Made by a program: the position numbers and the translations under genes. Below, piece by piece: positions 7,361 to 14,783 of a stretch of 19,321 nucleotides of DNA. The number at the start of each line of letters is the position of its first letter. Positions within the stretch are counted from its first letter, which is position 1. The DNA comes from Candidatus Saccharimonadota bacterium. GTDB lineage: Bacteria > Eremiobacterota > Xenobia > Xenobiales > Xenobiaceae. The notes under the pieces were generated by a model. It was not told the DNA's origin. It saw nothing but the letters and a program-made list of their open reading frames with translations, and did no database searches. The stretch covers positions 1-19,321 of the forward strand of contig SFMI01000031.1 in NCBI GenBank assembly GCA_004554425.1, in the 5' to 3' direction.

Positions 7361-9352
7361 GTACGCTTTTGAAGAAGCGTAATACAGTATGGTAAAACTG
7401 CTGCTGCCATCTTGGCTGCGCTTTAATAGATTATGGTTATCTAGCCAAGGGCGTATGTCATTTTGCAACCTTAGGCTGGGAGCGTTTCTGTTGCTGACTA
7501 ATACCGTCAGGTTATTTGGCCATTTCGAGACGGCTTGGTTATAAGCTTCTGGTCTGTTTATGCCTACTATTTTCATATAAGGAGATAGCTTACGCTCGGC
7601 ACACCAAAGGTGTAGTTCCATGGCTAGGCTTTCTCCTTTTAACTCGCAGCCATTTAATTCTGCCAAAACAATTAAGGGTAGTGGTCGTTTTAACTCACTA
7701 TTAAGAGAAGACAAACGAAGGCACAATTGGGTCAGCTCAGCAAACCAAGGCTGTTGCAATGGTTCAATGGTAAAGAAAGTTGGCTTCAAGGGATCTATGG
7801 CTAAAGATATTGGACTGCCTTCAGTTGCAGGGCAAAGTGGATGAAGACTTTCTTGCAAATTGCTCAGGGGCGTTCGCTGGCTACGGGGAATGTTTAAGCT
7901 AAGACCTTCACCTAGAAAATGACTGGGACTCATTTGAGGCAAATGTGCTGAGTAAGTAGGTAAAGCCCAAGCTAAACTGAAAGTCGCCGCCTCTATCCAC
8001 ATTAATAAAATCAGTATTGCGCTTAAAGCCAGACCAAACTTATGGAAGCGACTTAACTCTATTAAAAAGTAAGTAGCTAAAATGGACAGCCAAGGCAGTA
8101 ACGGAGCGAAAAAACGCTGATAAGCGTGATCCCAAGGCAGAATTTGCATCAGTAGTGCTGGGCCGACTAGAGCTGCCACCCAAAAAATATTCCTTTGTCT
8201 TCCGCGTCGCCTTATTAAACTGAATAATAAGCCGCCTAAGGCTAAAAATGCCCAGGGAAATGGCAGTAAATCGCCTTGGCAGACAGCACTTAAGTAGCTC
8301 AGCCAAGCTGCTGGCACATTGCTAAGCCAAGCCCATACGCTTAGGCCGCTATGACTGAAATTGGCTGCCGTGTGGCTGAAAATAGCTTCCAAATTACTTG
8401 TGTAACTCCAGGCACTCAAGCTGAGTCCTAGGCAACAAGTGGCCCAGCCGCGAGCAAGACGTTGCCAAGCTGGTAGCAGCGCAGATTTGGCGAGAAAATA
8501 AAAAGCTGCTCCGGCTGATAGGGCGGCAGCTAATGGGCCAATTTGCCAACAAGTCAAGCTCCAAGCGCTAAGTTTGTGAAAAGGCGTAGAACTACTGTGC
8601 CAGGCGGCAATGGTAAAAATTAGTAAAATGATCTGGCTACCAAGACAAGTTAACCAGGGGCGGCGATCTGTATACCAAGCTTGGCTGAAACTTTTGACAG
8701 GTGTTTGTGCTCCAGATGTGATAGCGCGATAAAAACTGCGTCCCAACAAAGCCAGACAAAGTGGAAGAGCCCAAATAGGTAGGAAACTGTATTTTGTTTG
8801 CGCACCGAGCCATAAAGAGAGGCTGAAAAAGAGGCAAGGAATTGGCTTTTTGAAATCGGCGCTTTTCAAATAGGCCAGGTAAAGCAATAGCAGAGGAATA
8901 GCTAAAGGATAATCGAGTAAAAAAGTACGTAAGCCTTGGAGAGCTCCTAAGCTGAAACTTAGAAGTAAGAAGCTGAGCCAACTTGCTTTGGGACCATATA
9001 AAATAAAAGCTATATAAGCAGTTAAGCTTGCATATAGCAAAAAGACGGTTAGTTGCAACAAAGCAAAGGTTATGGGAGTGCAACCTCCCCAGGAGATAAA
9101 AGACTTGGCTACCGTAAAAAGTGCTGGAGCGTGCAACAATTCATGACAATTACCTTGAAGAAAAGCGGTATAGGCATAGAGCTTCAAAATGCTCGATTCA
9201 CCGAAGCAATAAGGCGAGGATAAGATGCTCCAATATAAGCTTCCCGCTGCCCAAAGAAGTATCCAAAGAATAATCGCTGCTTGAAAAAGCTTAAATTTTA
9301 CCGAATTGTTGCGCATGTTTGGCAGGTTAGCATATGCAAAGTCGAGGCGCAA
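7328..9352 (-). CDS. Polytopic membrane protein, GT-C glycosyltransferase-like
   Basis: Up to 674 residues. The first about 450 contain roughly ten or more hydrophobic helices, starting with an N-terminal span (about 22-45). The last about 210 form a soluble, probably extracytoplasmic domain. The layout matches GT-C lipid-linked-sugar transferases (PMT/ArnT/GT39-83 style). The first outer loop carries an acidic residue in FGESSILKLYAYT, where such enzymes keep their catalytic acids. Substrate is unknown; cell-envelope glycosylation is inference. The start is uncertain. The TTG at 9352 has AGAGGA only one to two bases away, which is too close. The next in-frame ATG at 9316 lacks an SD. The 3' end overlaps the convergent helical-repeat gene by 33 bp. 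Confidence 0.7.
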   Translation of the reverse strand: MRLDFAYANLPNMRNNSVKFKLFQAAIILWILLWAAGSLYWSILSSPYCFGESSILKLYAYTAFLQGNCHELLHAPALFTVAKSFISWGGCTPITFALLQLTVFLLYASLTAYIAFILYGPKASWLSFLLLSFSLGALQGLRTFLLDYPLAIPLLLLYLAYLKSADFKKPIPCLFFSLSLWLGAQTKYSFLPIWALPLCLALLGRSFYRAITSGAQTPVKSFSQAWYTDRRPWLTCLGSQIILLIFTIAAWHSSSTPFHKLSAWSLTCWQIGPLAAALSAGAAFYFLAKSALLPAWQRLARGWATCCLGLSLSAWSYTSNLEAIFSHTAANFSHSGLSVWAWLSNVPAAWLSYLSAVCQGDLLPFPWAFLALGGLLFSLIRRRGRQRNIFWVAALVGPALLMQILPWDHAYQRFFAPLLPWLSILATYFLIELSRFHKFGLALSAILILLMWIEAATFSLAWALPTYSAHLPQMSPSHFLGEGLSLNIPRSQRTPLSNLQESLHPLCPATEGSPISLAIDPLKPTFFTIEPLQQPWFAELTQLCLRLSSLNSELKRPLPLIVLAELNGCELKGESLAMELHLWCAERKLSPYMKIVGINRPEAYNQAVSKWPNNLTVLVSNRNAPSLRLQNDIRPWLDNHNLLKRSQDGSSSFTILYYASSKAYLFSRILLPQS

Positions 9353-9391
9353 ATCCTCTAAAAACTTTTTTTTTGTCTAGACATAGAAAAG

Positions 9392-9523
9392 GCTTAAATA
9401 GGCACCTCGAGTGCGGTAAAGGGCAGGAGAGCCTGCAAGCCTTACAGAATGCTTAGGCCTATTTTGAAGGCGTTATGGGGCTCCCGTGAATTTATAGGTT
9501 GCAAGCATAGTACAAATGCTTGT
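9392..9523 (+). ncRNA. Candidate structured RNA upstream of ispG
   Basis: Part of a 338-bp gap with no credible gene. AAATAGGC (9396-9403) pairs with GCCTATTT (9457-9464), enclosing a long hairpin: GTAA-a-GG (9416-9422) with CCTTAC (9440-9445), then GCAGG (9423-9427) with CCTGC (9432-9436) around an AGAG loop. A second hairpin follows, GCAAGCAT (9501-9508) with ATGCTTGT (9516-9523). This nested pairing is more than expected by chance. It matches no riboswitch or RNA family I recognise. Strand is a guess, based on ispG lying downstream on the plus strand. It could be a leader of the ispG operon or an independent small RNA. Confidence 0.3.
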
Positions 9524-9690
9524 ATGTGTGTGGCACATTTACTTAGGTTCTGCTTTCGCTTCGGTCTGCTTTTTAGAAAAATAGAGTGGATTGTCTCATG
9601 GTTAAAGCGTCCCGAGTTTAAGCAACAGGCTATAACTTCAGGAGCCTAATGTATCAAAAATTTTTGCATAGATAAAAACTGGTAATAAAT

Positions 9691-10905
9691 ATGACCGCGT
9701 ATTCTGTTCGGATAGGCAATATTTGCATAGGTAAAGAAGCTCCGGTGGCTATACAAAGTATGGCCAACACTTGCACCGCTCACGTTGAAGAAACGGCTGC
9801 TCAAGTTTTGGAATTGGCTCGTGCCGGTTCCGAATTAGTTCGCTTCACTGTTAAAGACGAAGATGATGCTAAGGCTGTTCCTTACATCAGAGATAAAGTG
9901 CGTGAGGCGGGGTGCCAAGTTCCTTTAATCGGTGATTTCCATTACAATGGCCATTTGCTTTTGAGCCGCTATCCCGATTGTTTGCAAGCTCTGGACAAAT
10001 TACGTATCAATCCTGGCAACGTCGGCGCTGGCCAACACCACGATGACAATTTCCGGACTATGGTCGAACTTATTGCTAAAGCTGGCAAAGTCGCTCGTAT
10101 TGGTGTCAACGCAGGCTCTATCGATAAAGAGCTTTTAGCTAAATTGCTTGAGGAAAACAAACATTCGGCTTCTCCAGTTAGTGATAAAGAAATTTTCTTG
10201 CGCACTATGGCTGAAAGTGCTATGAGCTCAGCGAAAATGGCTGAAAAATATGGTTTGGCTCCAGATCATATTGTGCTATCTGCCAAAATATCCAATGTTC
10301 CCGATTTGTTAACCGTTTATCATGATTTAAATAAGCGTTGTCCCTACGCTCTCCACTTAGGTTTAACTGAAGCCGGTGTAGGTATGAAGGGTGTAATTAG
10401 CTCTGCTGTAGCTTTGGGAATTTTGCTTCATGAAGGTATCGGCAATACTATTAGAGTTTCTCTTACTCCAAAGCCGGGCGAAAGTCGCACTCAGGAAGTT
10501 TATGCTGCTCAGGAAATTTTGCAAAGTTTAGGACTCCGTCAGTTCTTGCCTCAAGTTGTCTCTTGCCCAGGTTGCGGTCGTACCTCCAGCCAGCTTTTCC
10601 AAAGTATCGCTTTAGAAGTTGGTCGCTATTTACGCGAGCGTGTTCCTGTTTGGAAAGAAAAAGGATTCAAAGGTTATAGTCAGCTTAAGGTCGCGGTTAT
10701 GGGATGCATTGTCAATGGCCCGGGCGAAGGTAAGGATGCAAATATAGGCTTGTCTCTTCCCGGACGTGGAGAATCTCCCAAAGCTTTGCTTTTTGTCGAT
10801 GGCCATCACGAAGCTACTTTGGATGGTGATAATTTAGCCGATCAGTTTATAGAGCGCATTGAGCGTTACGCAGAGTTGAAGTACTCTTCTCGAAGCAATT
10901 CCTAG
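9691..10905 (+). CDS. ispG: 4-hydroxy-3-methylbut-2-enyl diphosphate synthase
   Basis: Penultimate step of the MEP pathway. It reductively converts methylerythritol cyclodiphosphate to HMBPP using a [4Fe-4S] cluster, giving isoprenoid precursors for quinones and undecaprenyl lipids. 404 residues. The N-terminal TIM barrel is intact (VAIQSMANT at 19-27, LRINPGNVG at 104-112, HLGLTEAGVGMKG). The C-terminal cluster domain has SCPGCGRTS (Cys292, Cys295) and MGCIVNGPGEGKDANIG (Cys339, Glu346), the usual cluster ligands. The compact single-domain form lacks the extra insert of plant and chlamydial enzymes. There is no strong SD before the ATG at 9691. It is followed after 37 bp, without a terminator, by DsrE-like genes, suggesting one operon. 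Confidence 0.95.
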   Translation: MTAYSVRIGNICIGKEAPVAIQSMANTCTAHVEETAAQVLELARAGSELVRFTVKDEDDAKAVPYIRDKVREAGCQVPLIGDFHYNGHLLLSRYPDCLQALDKLRINPGNVGAGQHHDDNFRTMVELIAKAGKVARIGVNAGSIDKELLAKLLEENKHSASPVSDKEIFLRTMAESAMSSAKMAEKYGLAPDHIVLSAKISNVPDLLTVYHDLNKRCPYALHLGLTEAGVGMKGVISSAVALGILLHEGIGNTIRVSLTPKPGESRTQEVYAAQEILQSLGLRQFLPQVVSCPGCGRTSSQLFQSIALEVGRYLRERVPVWKEKGFKGYSQLKVAVMGCIVNGPGEGKDANIGLSLPGRGESPKALLFVDGHHEATLDGDNLADQFIERIERYAELKYSSRSNS

Positions 10906-10942
10906 GACAATATGAGGTCAGCTCACAGCAGGAGGTTTTTAG

Positions 10943-11296
10943 GTGGCTAAACTCGGTTTTATGGTGACTCGCTCACTAAGTGCCAGTACCGGTTCCCGAA
11001 CTTTGTCTCTTCTGGCCGCGGCAGCTTTAGATAAAGAACATAAAGTATGTATACTTTTTACTGCCGATGGCGTTTACCAATGTGTGCGTAAGCAGAAGCG
11101 TAAAAGTAATGATGATGGTGATTTTCAGCAAGAGTTGCAGAAGTTTGCCTATGCCGGAGCCGAGGTTTTGGTCAGTAGCCCTTGCCTAGAGTCTAGAGGA
11201 ATTCCTCTTGGTAATATGTGTTCTGGTGTGAAAGTTGTTACTTTTGAAGAAATTGCCAAAATGATGGGACAAGTAGATCAGGTGGTGTGCTTATGA
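10943..11296 (+). CDS. DsrE/TusD-like sulfur-relay family protein
   Basis: 117 residues of the DsrE-like fold. The N-terminal strand AKLGFMVTRSL and the ILFTADGVYQCV segment match the DsrE/TusD core. SSPCLESRGI places Cys81 where DsrE and TusD carry the persulfide-bearing cysteine; a further Cys93 lies in GNMCSGVKVV. Relatives pass sulfane sulfur in tRNA 2-thiolation (TusBCD) or dissimilatory sulfur oxidation (DsrEFH). Which applies here is unknown. The GTG start at 10943 is supported by a perfect GGAGG seven bases upstream. Its stop overlaps the next start (ATGA), so the two are translationally coupled. Confidence 0.75.
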   Translation: MAKLGFMVTRSLSASTGSRTLSLLAAAALDKEHKVCILFTADGVYQCVRKQKRKSNDDGDFQQELQKFAYAGAEVLVSSPCLESRGIPLGNMCSGVKVVTFEEIAKMMGQVDQVVCL

Positions 11297-11661
11297 GCTA
11301 TCCTTGCGGTTTCCCTGCTAAAGATATTGTTTTATTCATTAACAGAGCCAACTATTCAGAGGATAGCTTAGTCGAGGTGTTGACTTTTGCTATCGGTTTA
11401 GTAGGTGGCTTATCCGAACACCGTCTAGATGTGGTTTTTATAGGTGACGGTGTGACTGAATGCGTCTCTTCTCGACTAAATGATACCACCAAGCCATATC
11501 TTACTTCTGCCAAAAGTAGGGGAGTGGCATTCTGGGCAGATAAGTACAGTTTAGAATTGCGCGGCATGTTGGAAGACGGTCTTTTTGCCGGCTGTGCAGT
11601 TATCTCTCCCGAAGATCTGGCCGATTTGGTCAAAAAATCTGATATGCATCTGAGGCTTTAG
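11293..11661 (+). CDS. DsrF/TusC-like sulfur-relay family protein
   Basis: 122 residues. KDIVLFINRA, then LDVVFIGDGVTECV, and the closing SPEDLADLVKKSD follow the DsrE/F pattern. The position equivalent to the active cysteine (before RGM, about residue 90) reads WADKYSLELRGM, so no cysteine is present there; Cys103 lies further on. This fits a structural subunit, as TusC or DsrF would be. An upstream in-frame GTG at 11287 exists. The ATG at 11293 is preferred because it makes a 4-base ATGA overlap with the previous stop and has AGGTGG seven bases upstream. Confidence 0.7.
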   Translation: MSYPCGFPAKDIVLFINRANYSEDSLVEVLTFAIGLVGGLSEHRLDVVFIGDGVTECVSSRLNDTTKPYLTSAKSRGVAFWADKYSLELRGMLEDGLFAGCAVISPEDLADLVKKSDMHLRL

Positions 11662-11664
11662 AAT

Positions 11665-11943
11665 ATGGGTACGGACGAAAAGACTGTTCTCTTTGTGGTA
11701 GGACGCGAATCTGTGGTAGAAGCTCGCCGTATGTTGGGCTATTGTGAGAAAGCCGACATCTTTTTGGTAGGGCGAGGTCTTTTGCTTCCGACGGTTATGT
11801 TCCCTAAACGAAAGATCTACGCTTTGCGAGAGGAAGCCGAACTCATGGGAGTTGGCAACAAGTCCGGAGAAGGTTTACATTTGGTAGAAGCAGACGAAAT
11901 GGTAGATATTCTCTTGGAGCATAAAGTATACAATTTTAGTTAG
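11665..11943 (+). CDS. DsrH/TusB-like small subunit
   Basis: 92 residues, the usual size of DsrH/TusB. A strand-helix start TVLFVVGRESVVEA is followed by KADIFLVGRGLLLP, then KRKIYALREEAELMGV. The end LVEADEMVDILLEHKVYNF closely resembles the TusB/DsrH ending 'F.D.....D.V.SW', although the final aromatic is Phe instead of Trp. It starts three bases after the previous stop, with GAGG about 11 bases upstream. With the two preceding genes it makes an E-F-H-like trio, presumably a hetero-oligomer. TusE/DsrC and a thiouridylase are not in this window. A strong terminator follows directly. Confidence 0.65.
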   Translation: MGTDEKTVLFVVGRESVVEARRMLGYCEKADIFLVGRGLLLPTVMFPKRKIYALREEAELMGVGNKSGEGLHLVEADEMVDILLEHKVYNFS

Positions 11944-11950
11944 GTAGCAG

Positions 11951-11981
11951 ACAGCTCCTGAAGGGGAGCTGTTTTTTTTTT
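11951..11981 (+). terminator. Strong intrinsic terminator ending the ispG-dsrEFH-like operon
   Basis: ACAGCTCC (11951-11958) pairs perfectly with GGAGCTGT (11965-11972), followed by ten T residues. It separates the sulfur-relay trio from the cobamide genes that start 61 bases later, so cobT needs its own promoter in that short gap. Confidence 0.9.
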
Positions 11982-12041
11982 GTTTGTAAATTAACATAGT
12001 CTGTTGCAAAAGTGTCAAAATAACTAATGGGGAGCATATTT

Positions 12042-13115
12042 ATGAATTTCACCTATACAAAAATAAAATCTATCGATGAGAGCTTCGCTGCTCAATGTTG
12101 GGAGCACCTCAACCATAAGAGCATTCCTCCACGCTCTATGGGCCAATTGGAGCAAGTTGCTGTTAAAATAGCTTGTTTGCAAAAAAGCTTGCGTCCATCT
12201 TTAGGCAAGCCTCCGGTAATTATTGGAGCTGGTGATCATGGTGTTTTTGCCCAGCGAGTAAGTTTTGCTCCCCAAGAAGTTACTTGGCAACATAGTATAA
12301 GCTTGACTCATGGTGGAGGTGTGGCCGGACTTTTTGCTTCTAAGCAAGGGTTGTCTTTAATTTTGGTCGATGTGGGAGTTAAACATAAGTTTAAGCCTGA
12401 AGACGGAGTTGTAGACAAAAAAGTCGTTTTCGGAACTAAAGATATAAGTTTGGAAGATGGCATGAGCAGAGAAGAGTGTATAAAATGCTTCGAGCACGGC
12501 CGTGATATTGTAATTGAGCAAACACAAAAGGGAGCCAGAGCGGTCATCTTCGGTGAAATGGGTATTTCTAACACCACTCCAGCAGCCGCTTTGACTGGCC
12601 ATATTTTGAATTTGGCTCCTGAAGTTGTAGTTGGAGAGGGCACTGGATTAAATCAGGCAGCTTTAGCTTCTAAGCGAGCTGTAGTTAAAGGTATTCTGGA
12701 TCGCAACTTGGGAGTAGAAGATCCTATCGATTTGATGGCTCGTATGGGTGGAGCGGAATTAGCTTTTATCGCCGGAGGAGTTTTGGAAGCTGCTGGTCGT
12801 GGTTTGGCTATTATTTTAGATGGCGTTATTGTTACGGCTGCTGTCTTGGTCGCCGATTTAATAGATAAAAATGTACGCCAATATTTATTTGCCGCTCATC
12901 AATCCAATGAGCCTGCCCACAGATTGCAACTGGAATATTTAGGCTTAACTCCTTTATTGAGTTTGGGATTTTGCTTAGGTGAAGGCTCCGGAGCTATTTT
13001 AGCTTGGCCTCTTTTTGAAGAAGCTTTGGCTATATTTAATGAAGTCACCAGCTCTGAAGAAGAGGGCATGGGTGATGTCGGTGGAGCTATTTTGGGAGCC
13101 AAAGCTAAAAAGTAA
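12042..13115 (+). CDS. cobT: Nicotinate-nucleotide:5,6-dimethylbenzimidazole phosphoribosyltransferase
   Basis: Moves phosphoribose from nicotinate mononucleotide to a lower-ligand base, giving the alpha-ribotide used to build the cobamide nucleotide loop. 357 residues, normal for the family. Motifs are GAGDHGVFAQRVS (63-75), LTHGGGVAG, FGEMGISNTTPAAAL (170-184), VGEGTGL (197-203), AAHQSNEPAH near the base-binding site, and CLGEGSGA with Glu314 matching the catalytic glutamate. The ATG at 12042 is chosen over the upstream in-frame ATG at 12027 because GGGGAG lies seven bases before it. It heads the cobT-cbiR-cobU-cobS run. CobT enzymes often accept several bases, so the final lower ligand cannot be predicted. 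Confidence 0.95.
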   Translation: MNFTYTKIKSIDESFAAQCWEHLNHKSIPPRSMGQLEQVAVKIACLQKSLRPSLGKPPVIIGAGDHGVFAQRVSFAPQEVTWQHSISLTHGGGVAGLFASKQGLSLILVDVGVKHKFKPEDGVVDKKVVFGTKDISLEDGMSREECIKCFEHGRDIVIEQTQKGARAVIFGEMGISNTTPAAALTGHILNLAPEVVVGEGTGLNQAALASKRAVVKGILDRNLGVEDPIDLMARMGGAELAFIAGGVLEAAGRGLAIILDGVIVTAAVLVADLIDKNVRQYLFAAHQSNEPAHRLQLEYLGLTPLLSLGFCLGEGSGAILAWPLFEEALAIFNEVTSSEEEGMGDVGGAILGAKAKK

Positions 13116-13153
13116 AGACAGAGCCAATATTAAGAAAATACAAGCTAATTATT

Positions 13154-14026
13154 ATGGAGCTGACACGGTCTATATGGTCAAAATTAGCCATAGGTGCTTC
13201 CGGATGTACAATCAATGCTTCTATTATTGATAATGTGCGTTTTTTAGCGCCTTTTGTCGACGATATTGAGCTGATAGTCTACGAATACGAGGGGGGGGAC
13301 AACTATCCAACTTCTGCAGAGTTAGCAGAAATGGCTGACTTAGCTGAACATTTTAATTTCGGCTACACTGTGCATTTACCGTCTTCGCTGACGGCTCACC
13401 CTTTAGACAAGGCTTGGCAAGCACGAGCTTTACGAGAATGGCGCCGCGCAGTGGAAGCTCTTTCTTGCTTGCAACCTAGGGCTTATATTTGGCATTGGGA
13501 ATCGGAACAATTCGCCAGGCAACCTGCTTCCGATGTTGGATCTTGGCTCAATTTTACTAAGCAAACGGCTGAAAAATTTTTGGATAGTAATTTAGTATCG
13601 CCGGAGCTGCTGTGCGTCGAAAATCTTAGTTATGATTATGCTTTAATTTGGCCTTTGGTGCAACAACTGGGCCTTTCTGTTTGCCTAGATGTCGGCCATG
13701 CCTGGAAAAATTATGGCGATTTATTGCCTTTTATGTCTGAAGTTTGGCCTAAAGTTGGCACTATCCATTTGCACGGGCTAAATAGTCAGTCTGGGCGTGA
13801 CCATTTAGGATTGCAACCAGAAAATAGAAGCAACTTACATAAATTTATAGGTGAATTACTAGATTTTTTACCTTTACGTAGCTCTTCTAAGGGACCGTTA
13901 CCTCTTACTTTTGAAGTATTTTCTTCCGCCGATTGGTTAATTTGTTGGCAAGAATTTAATTGTGTTCACCCTTTAATACGTACTTGTCACCATCCTAAGC
14001 TGGCCTCTTGGGCTGGCTTGTTATAG
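13154..14026 (+). CDS. cbiR: CbiR-like cobamide-remodelling phosphodiesterase
   Basis: 290 residues of the xylose isomerase-like / AP endonuclease family 2 TIM barrel. Metal-ligand motifs lie on successive strands: YTVHLPSS (His74), IWHWE (His114), CVENLSY (Glu156), CLDVGHAW (Asp179, His182), TIHLHGL (His205, His207), GRDHLGL (Asp216, His217) and TFEVFSS (Glu254). In the known CbiR family this barrel cleaves the phosphodiester of the nucleotide loop of cobamides, giving adenosylcobinamide-phosphate. The name rests on fold plus position: it sits between cobT and cobU, 38 bp after cobT and 21 bp before cobU. A different barrel enzyme (such as a sugar epimerase) is possible but fits the context less well. 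SD is weak. Confidence 0.75.
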   Translation: MELTRSIWSKLAIGASGCTINASIIDNVRFLAPFVDDIELIVYEYEGGDNYPTSAELAEMADLAEHFNFGYTVHLPSSLTAHPLDKAWQARALREWRRAVEALSCLQPRAYIWHWESEQFARQPASDVGSWLNFTKQTAEKFLDSNLVSPELLCVENLSYDYALIWPLVQQLGLSVCLDVGHAWKNYGDLLPFMSEVWPKVGTIHLHGLNSQSGRDHLGLQPENRSNLHKFIGELLDFLPLRSSSKGPLPLTFEVFSSADWLICWQEFNCVHPLIRTCHHPKLASWAGLL

Positions 14027-14047
14027 ATAATTTTTGAGGTTGCAAAT

Positions 14048-14650
14048 ATGATTACTTTAGTTTTGGGCGGCGCCCGCAGCGGCAAGAGTGATTGGGCTGA
14101 GCAATATGCCATGTCTTTAGCCGACAAAGCGGAAGAACGCTGCTATTTGGCCGCCGGAGTGGCTTGCGACGACGAGATGGCTAGACGCATAAGGAAACAT
14201 CAAGAACGACGCCAGCAACGCTTTTATACTGTTGAAGAGCCTTACGATTTAGGTAAATGTCTTGAAGAAATAAAATCTCCCACTAAAGTTGTGCTTATCG
14301 ATTGTTTAACTACTTGGCTGGGCAATTTAACTTACAGAGATTCCTTGCACTATCAGTCTGAGTCTGGATTAACTAGAAATATCGATGATAATATAGACTG
14401 TTTCCCTGAAATTAAAAAATTAGGCCAAGCCTTGCAGCGAGCCACTTTTGATGTCATTATGGTGTCCAACGAACTCGGTTTGGGTATTGTTCCAGCTGAA
14501 GCAGAAACTCGTCTATTTAGAGATCGTCAGGGGCGTCTAAATCAATACATAGCTTCCTTGGCAGATCAAGTAATTTTTACTATAGCAGGTTTACCTTTAG
14601 CCCTAAAAGCACCAGGAGAAAAAGGCTGTCCCTTGAAAATGTTTAGATAG
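14048..14650 (+). CDS. cobU: Adenosylcobinamide kinase / adenosylcobinamide-phosphate guanylyltransferase
   Basis: Bifunctional enzyme that phosphorylates adenosylcobinamide and then transfers GMP to adenosylcobinamide-phosphate, giving adenosylcobinamide-GDP. 200 residues. P-loop GGARSGKS (7-14), RIRKHQERR with His51 at the place of the guanylylated histidine, Walker B-like VLIDCLTTWLGNL (82-94), and the family motif VSNELGLGIVP (139-149). TGAGG eight bases before the ATG is a good SD. Residues about 98-118 (between GNLTY and PEIKKL) look slightly extended but harmless. Because CbiR yields adenosylcobinamide-phosphate, only the guanylyltransferase activity would be needed for remodelling. 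Confidence 0.95.
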   Translation: MITLVLGGARSGKSDWAEQYAMSLADKAEERCYLAAGVACDDEMARRIRKHQERRQQRFYTVEEPYDLGKCLEEIKSPTKVVLIDCLTTWLGNLTYRDSLHYQSESGLTRNIDDNIDCFPEIKKLGQALQRATFDVIMVSNELGLGIVPAEAETRLFRDRQGRLNQYIASLADQVIFTIAGLPLALKAPGEKGCPLKMFR

Positions 14651-14692
14651 TTTAGGGCTATTTGGTGCTAAAATTTTTAGTATATACCAGAT

Positions 14693-14725
14693 TTGTCACA
14701 ATGGTTGGTGTATTTTTAGTATAAT
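14693..14725 (+). promoter_or_regulatory. Possible internal promoter before cobS
   Basis: The 133-bp gap between cobU and cobS holds a perfect TATAAT (14720-14725). A TTGTCA lies upstream (14693-14698), but the 21-base spacing is too long, and no -35 sits at 17 bases. TTTTTAGTATA occurs twice nearby. cobS could have its own weak promoter here. Confidence 0.3.
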
Positions 14726-14783
14726 AAATAATGCACTAAGAATAGACAAATTAGACTGTTCGTTATTTAAAGGTAGGCTAAAG

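Noticed and set aside
9449..9649. 66-codon plus-strand ORF before ispG
   Set aside because: No SD, unusual composition rich in Cys, Phe and Arg, no family resemblance, and it covers the predicted stem-loops.
11982..12041. Cobalamin riboswitch before cobT
   Set aside because: Only about 60 bases separate the terminator from cobT, far too short for this riboswitch, and none of its conserved boxes is present.
14651..14783. Riboswitch or RNA gene between cobU and cobS
   Set aside because: Only a repeated TTTTTAGTATA and a TATAAT were seen; no stable conserved fold.
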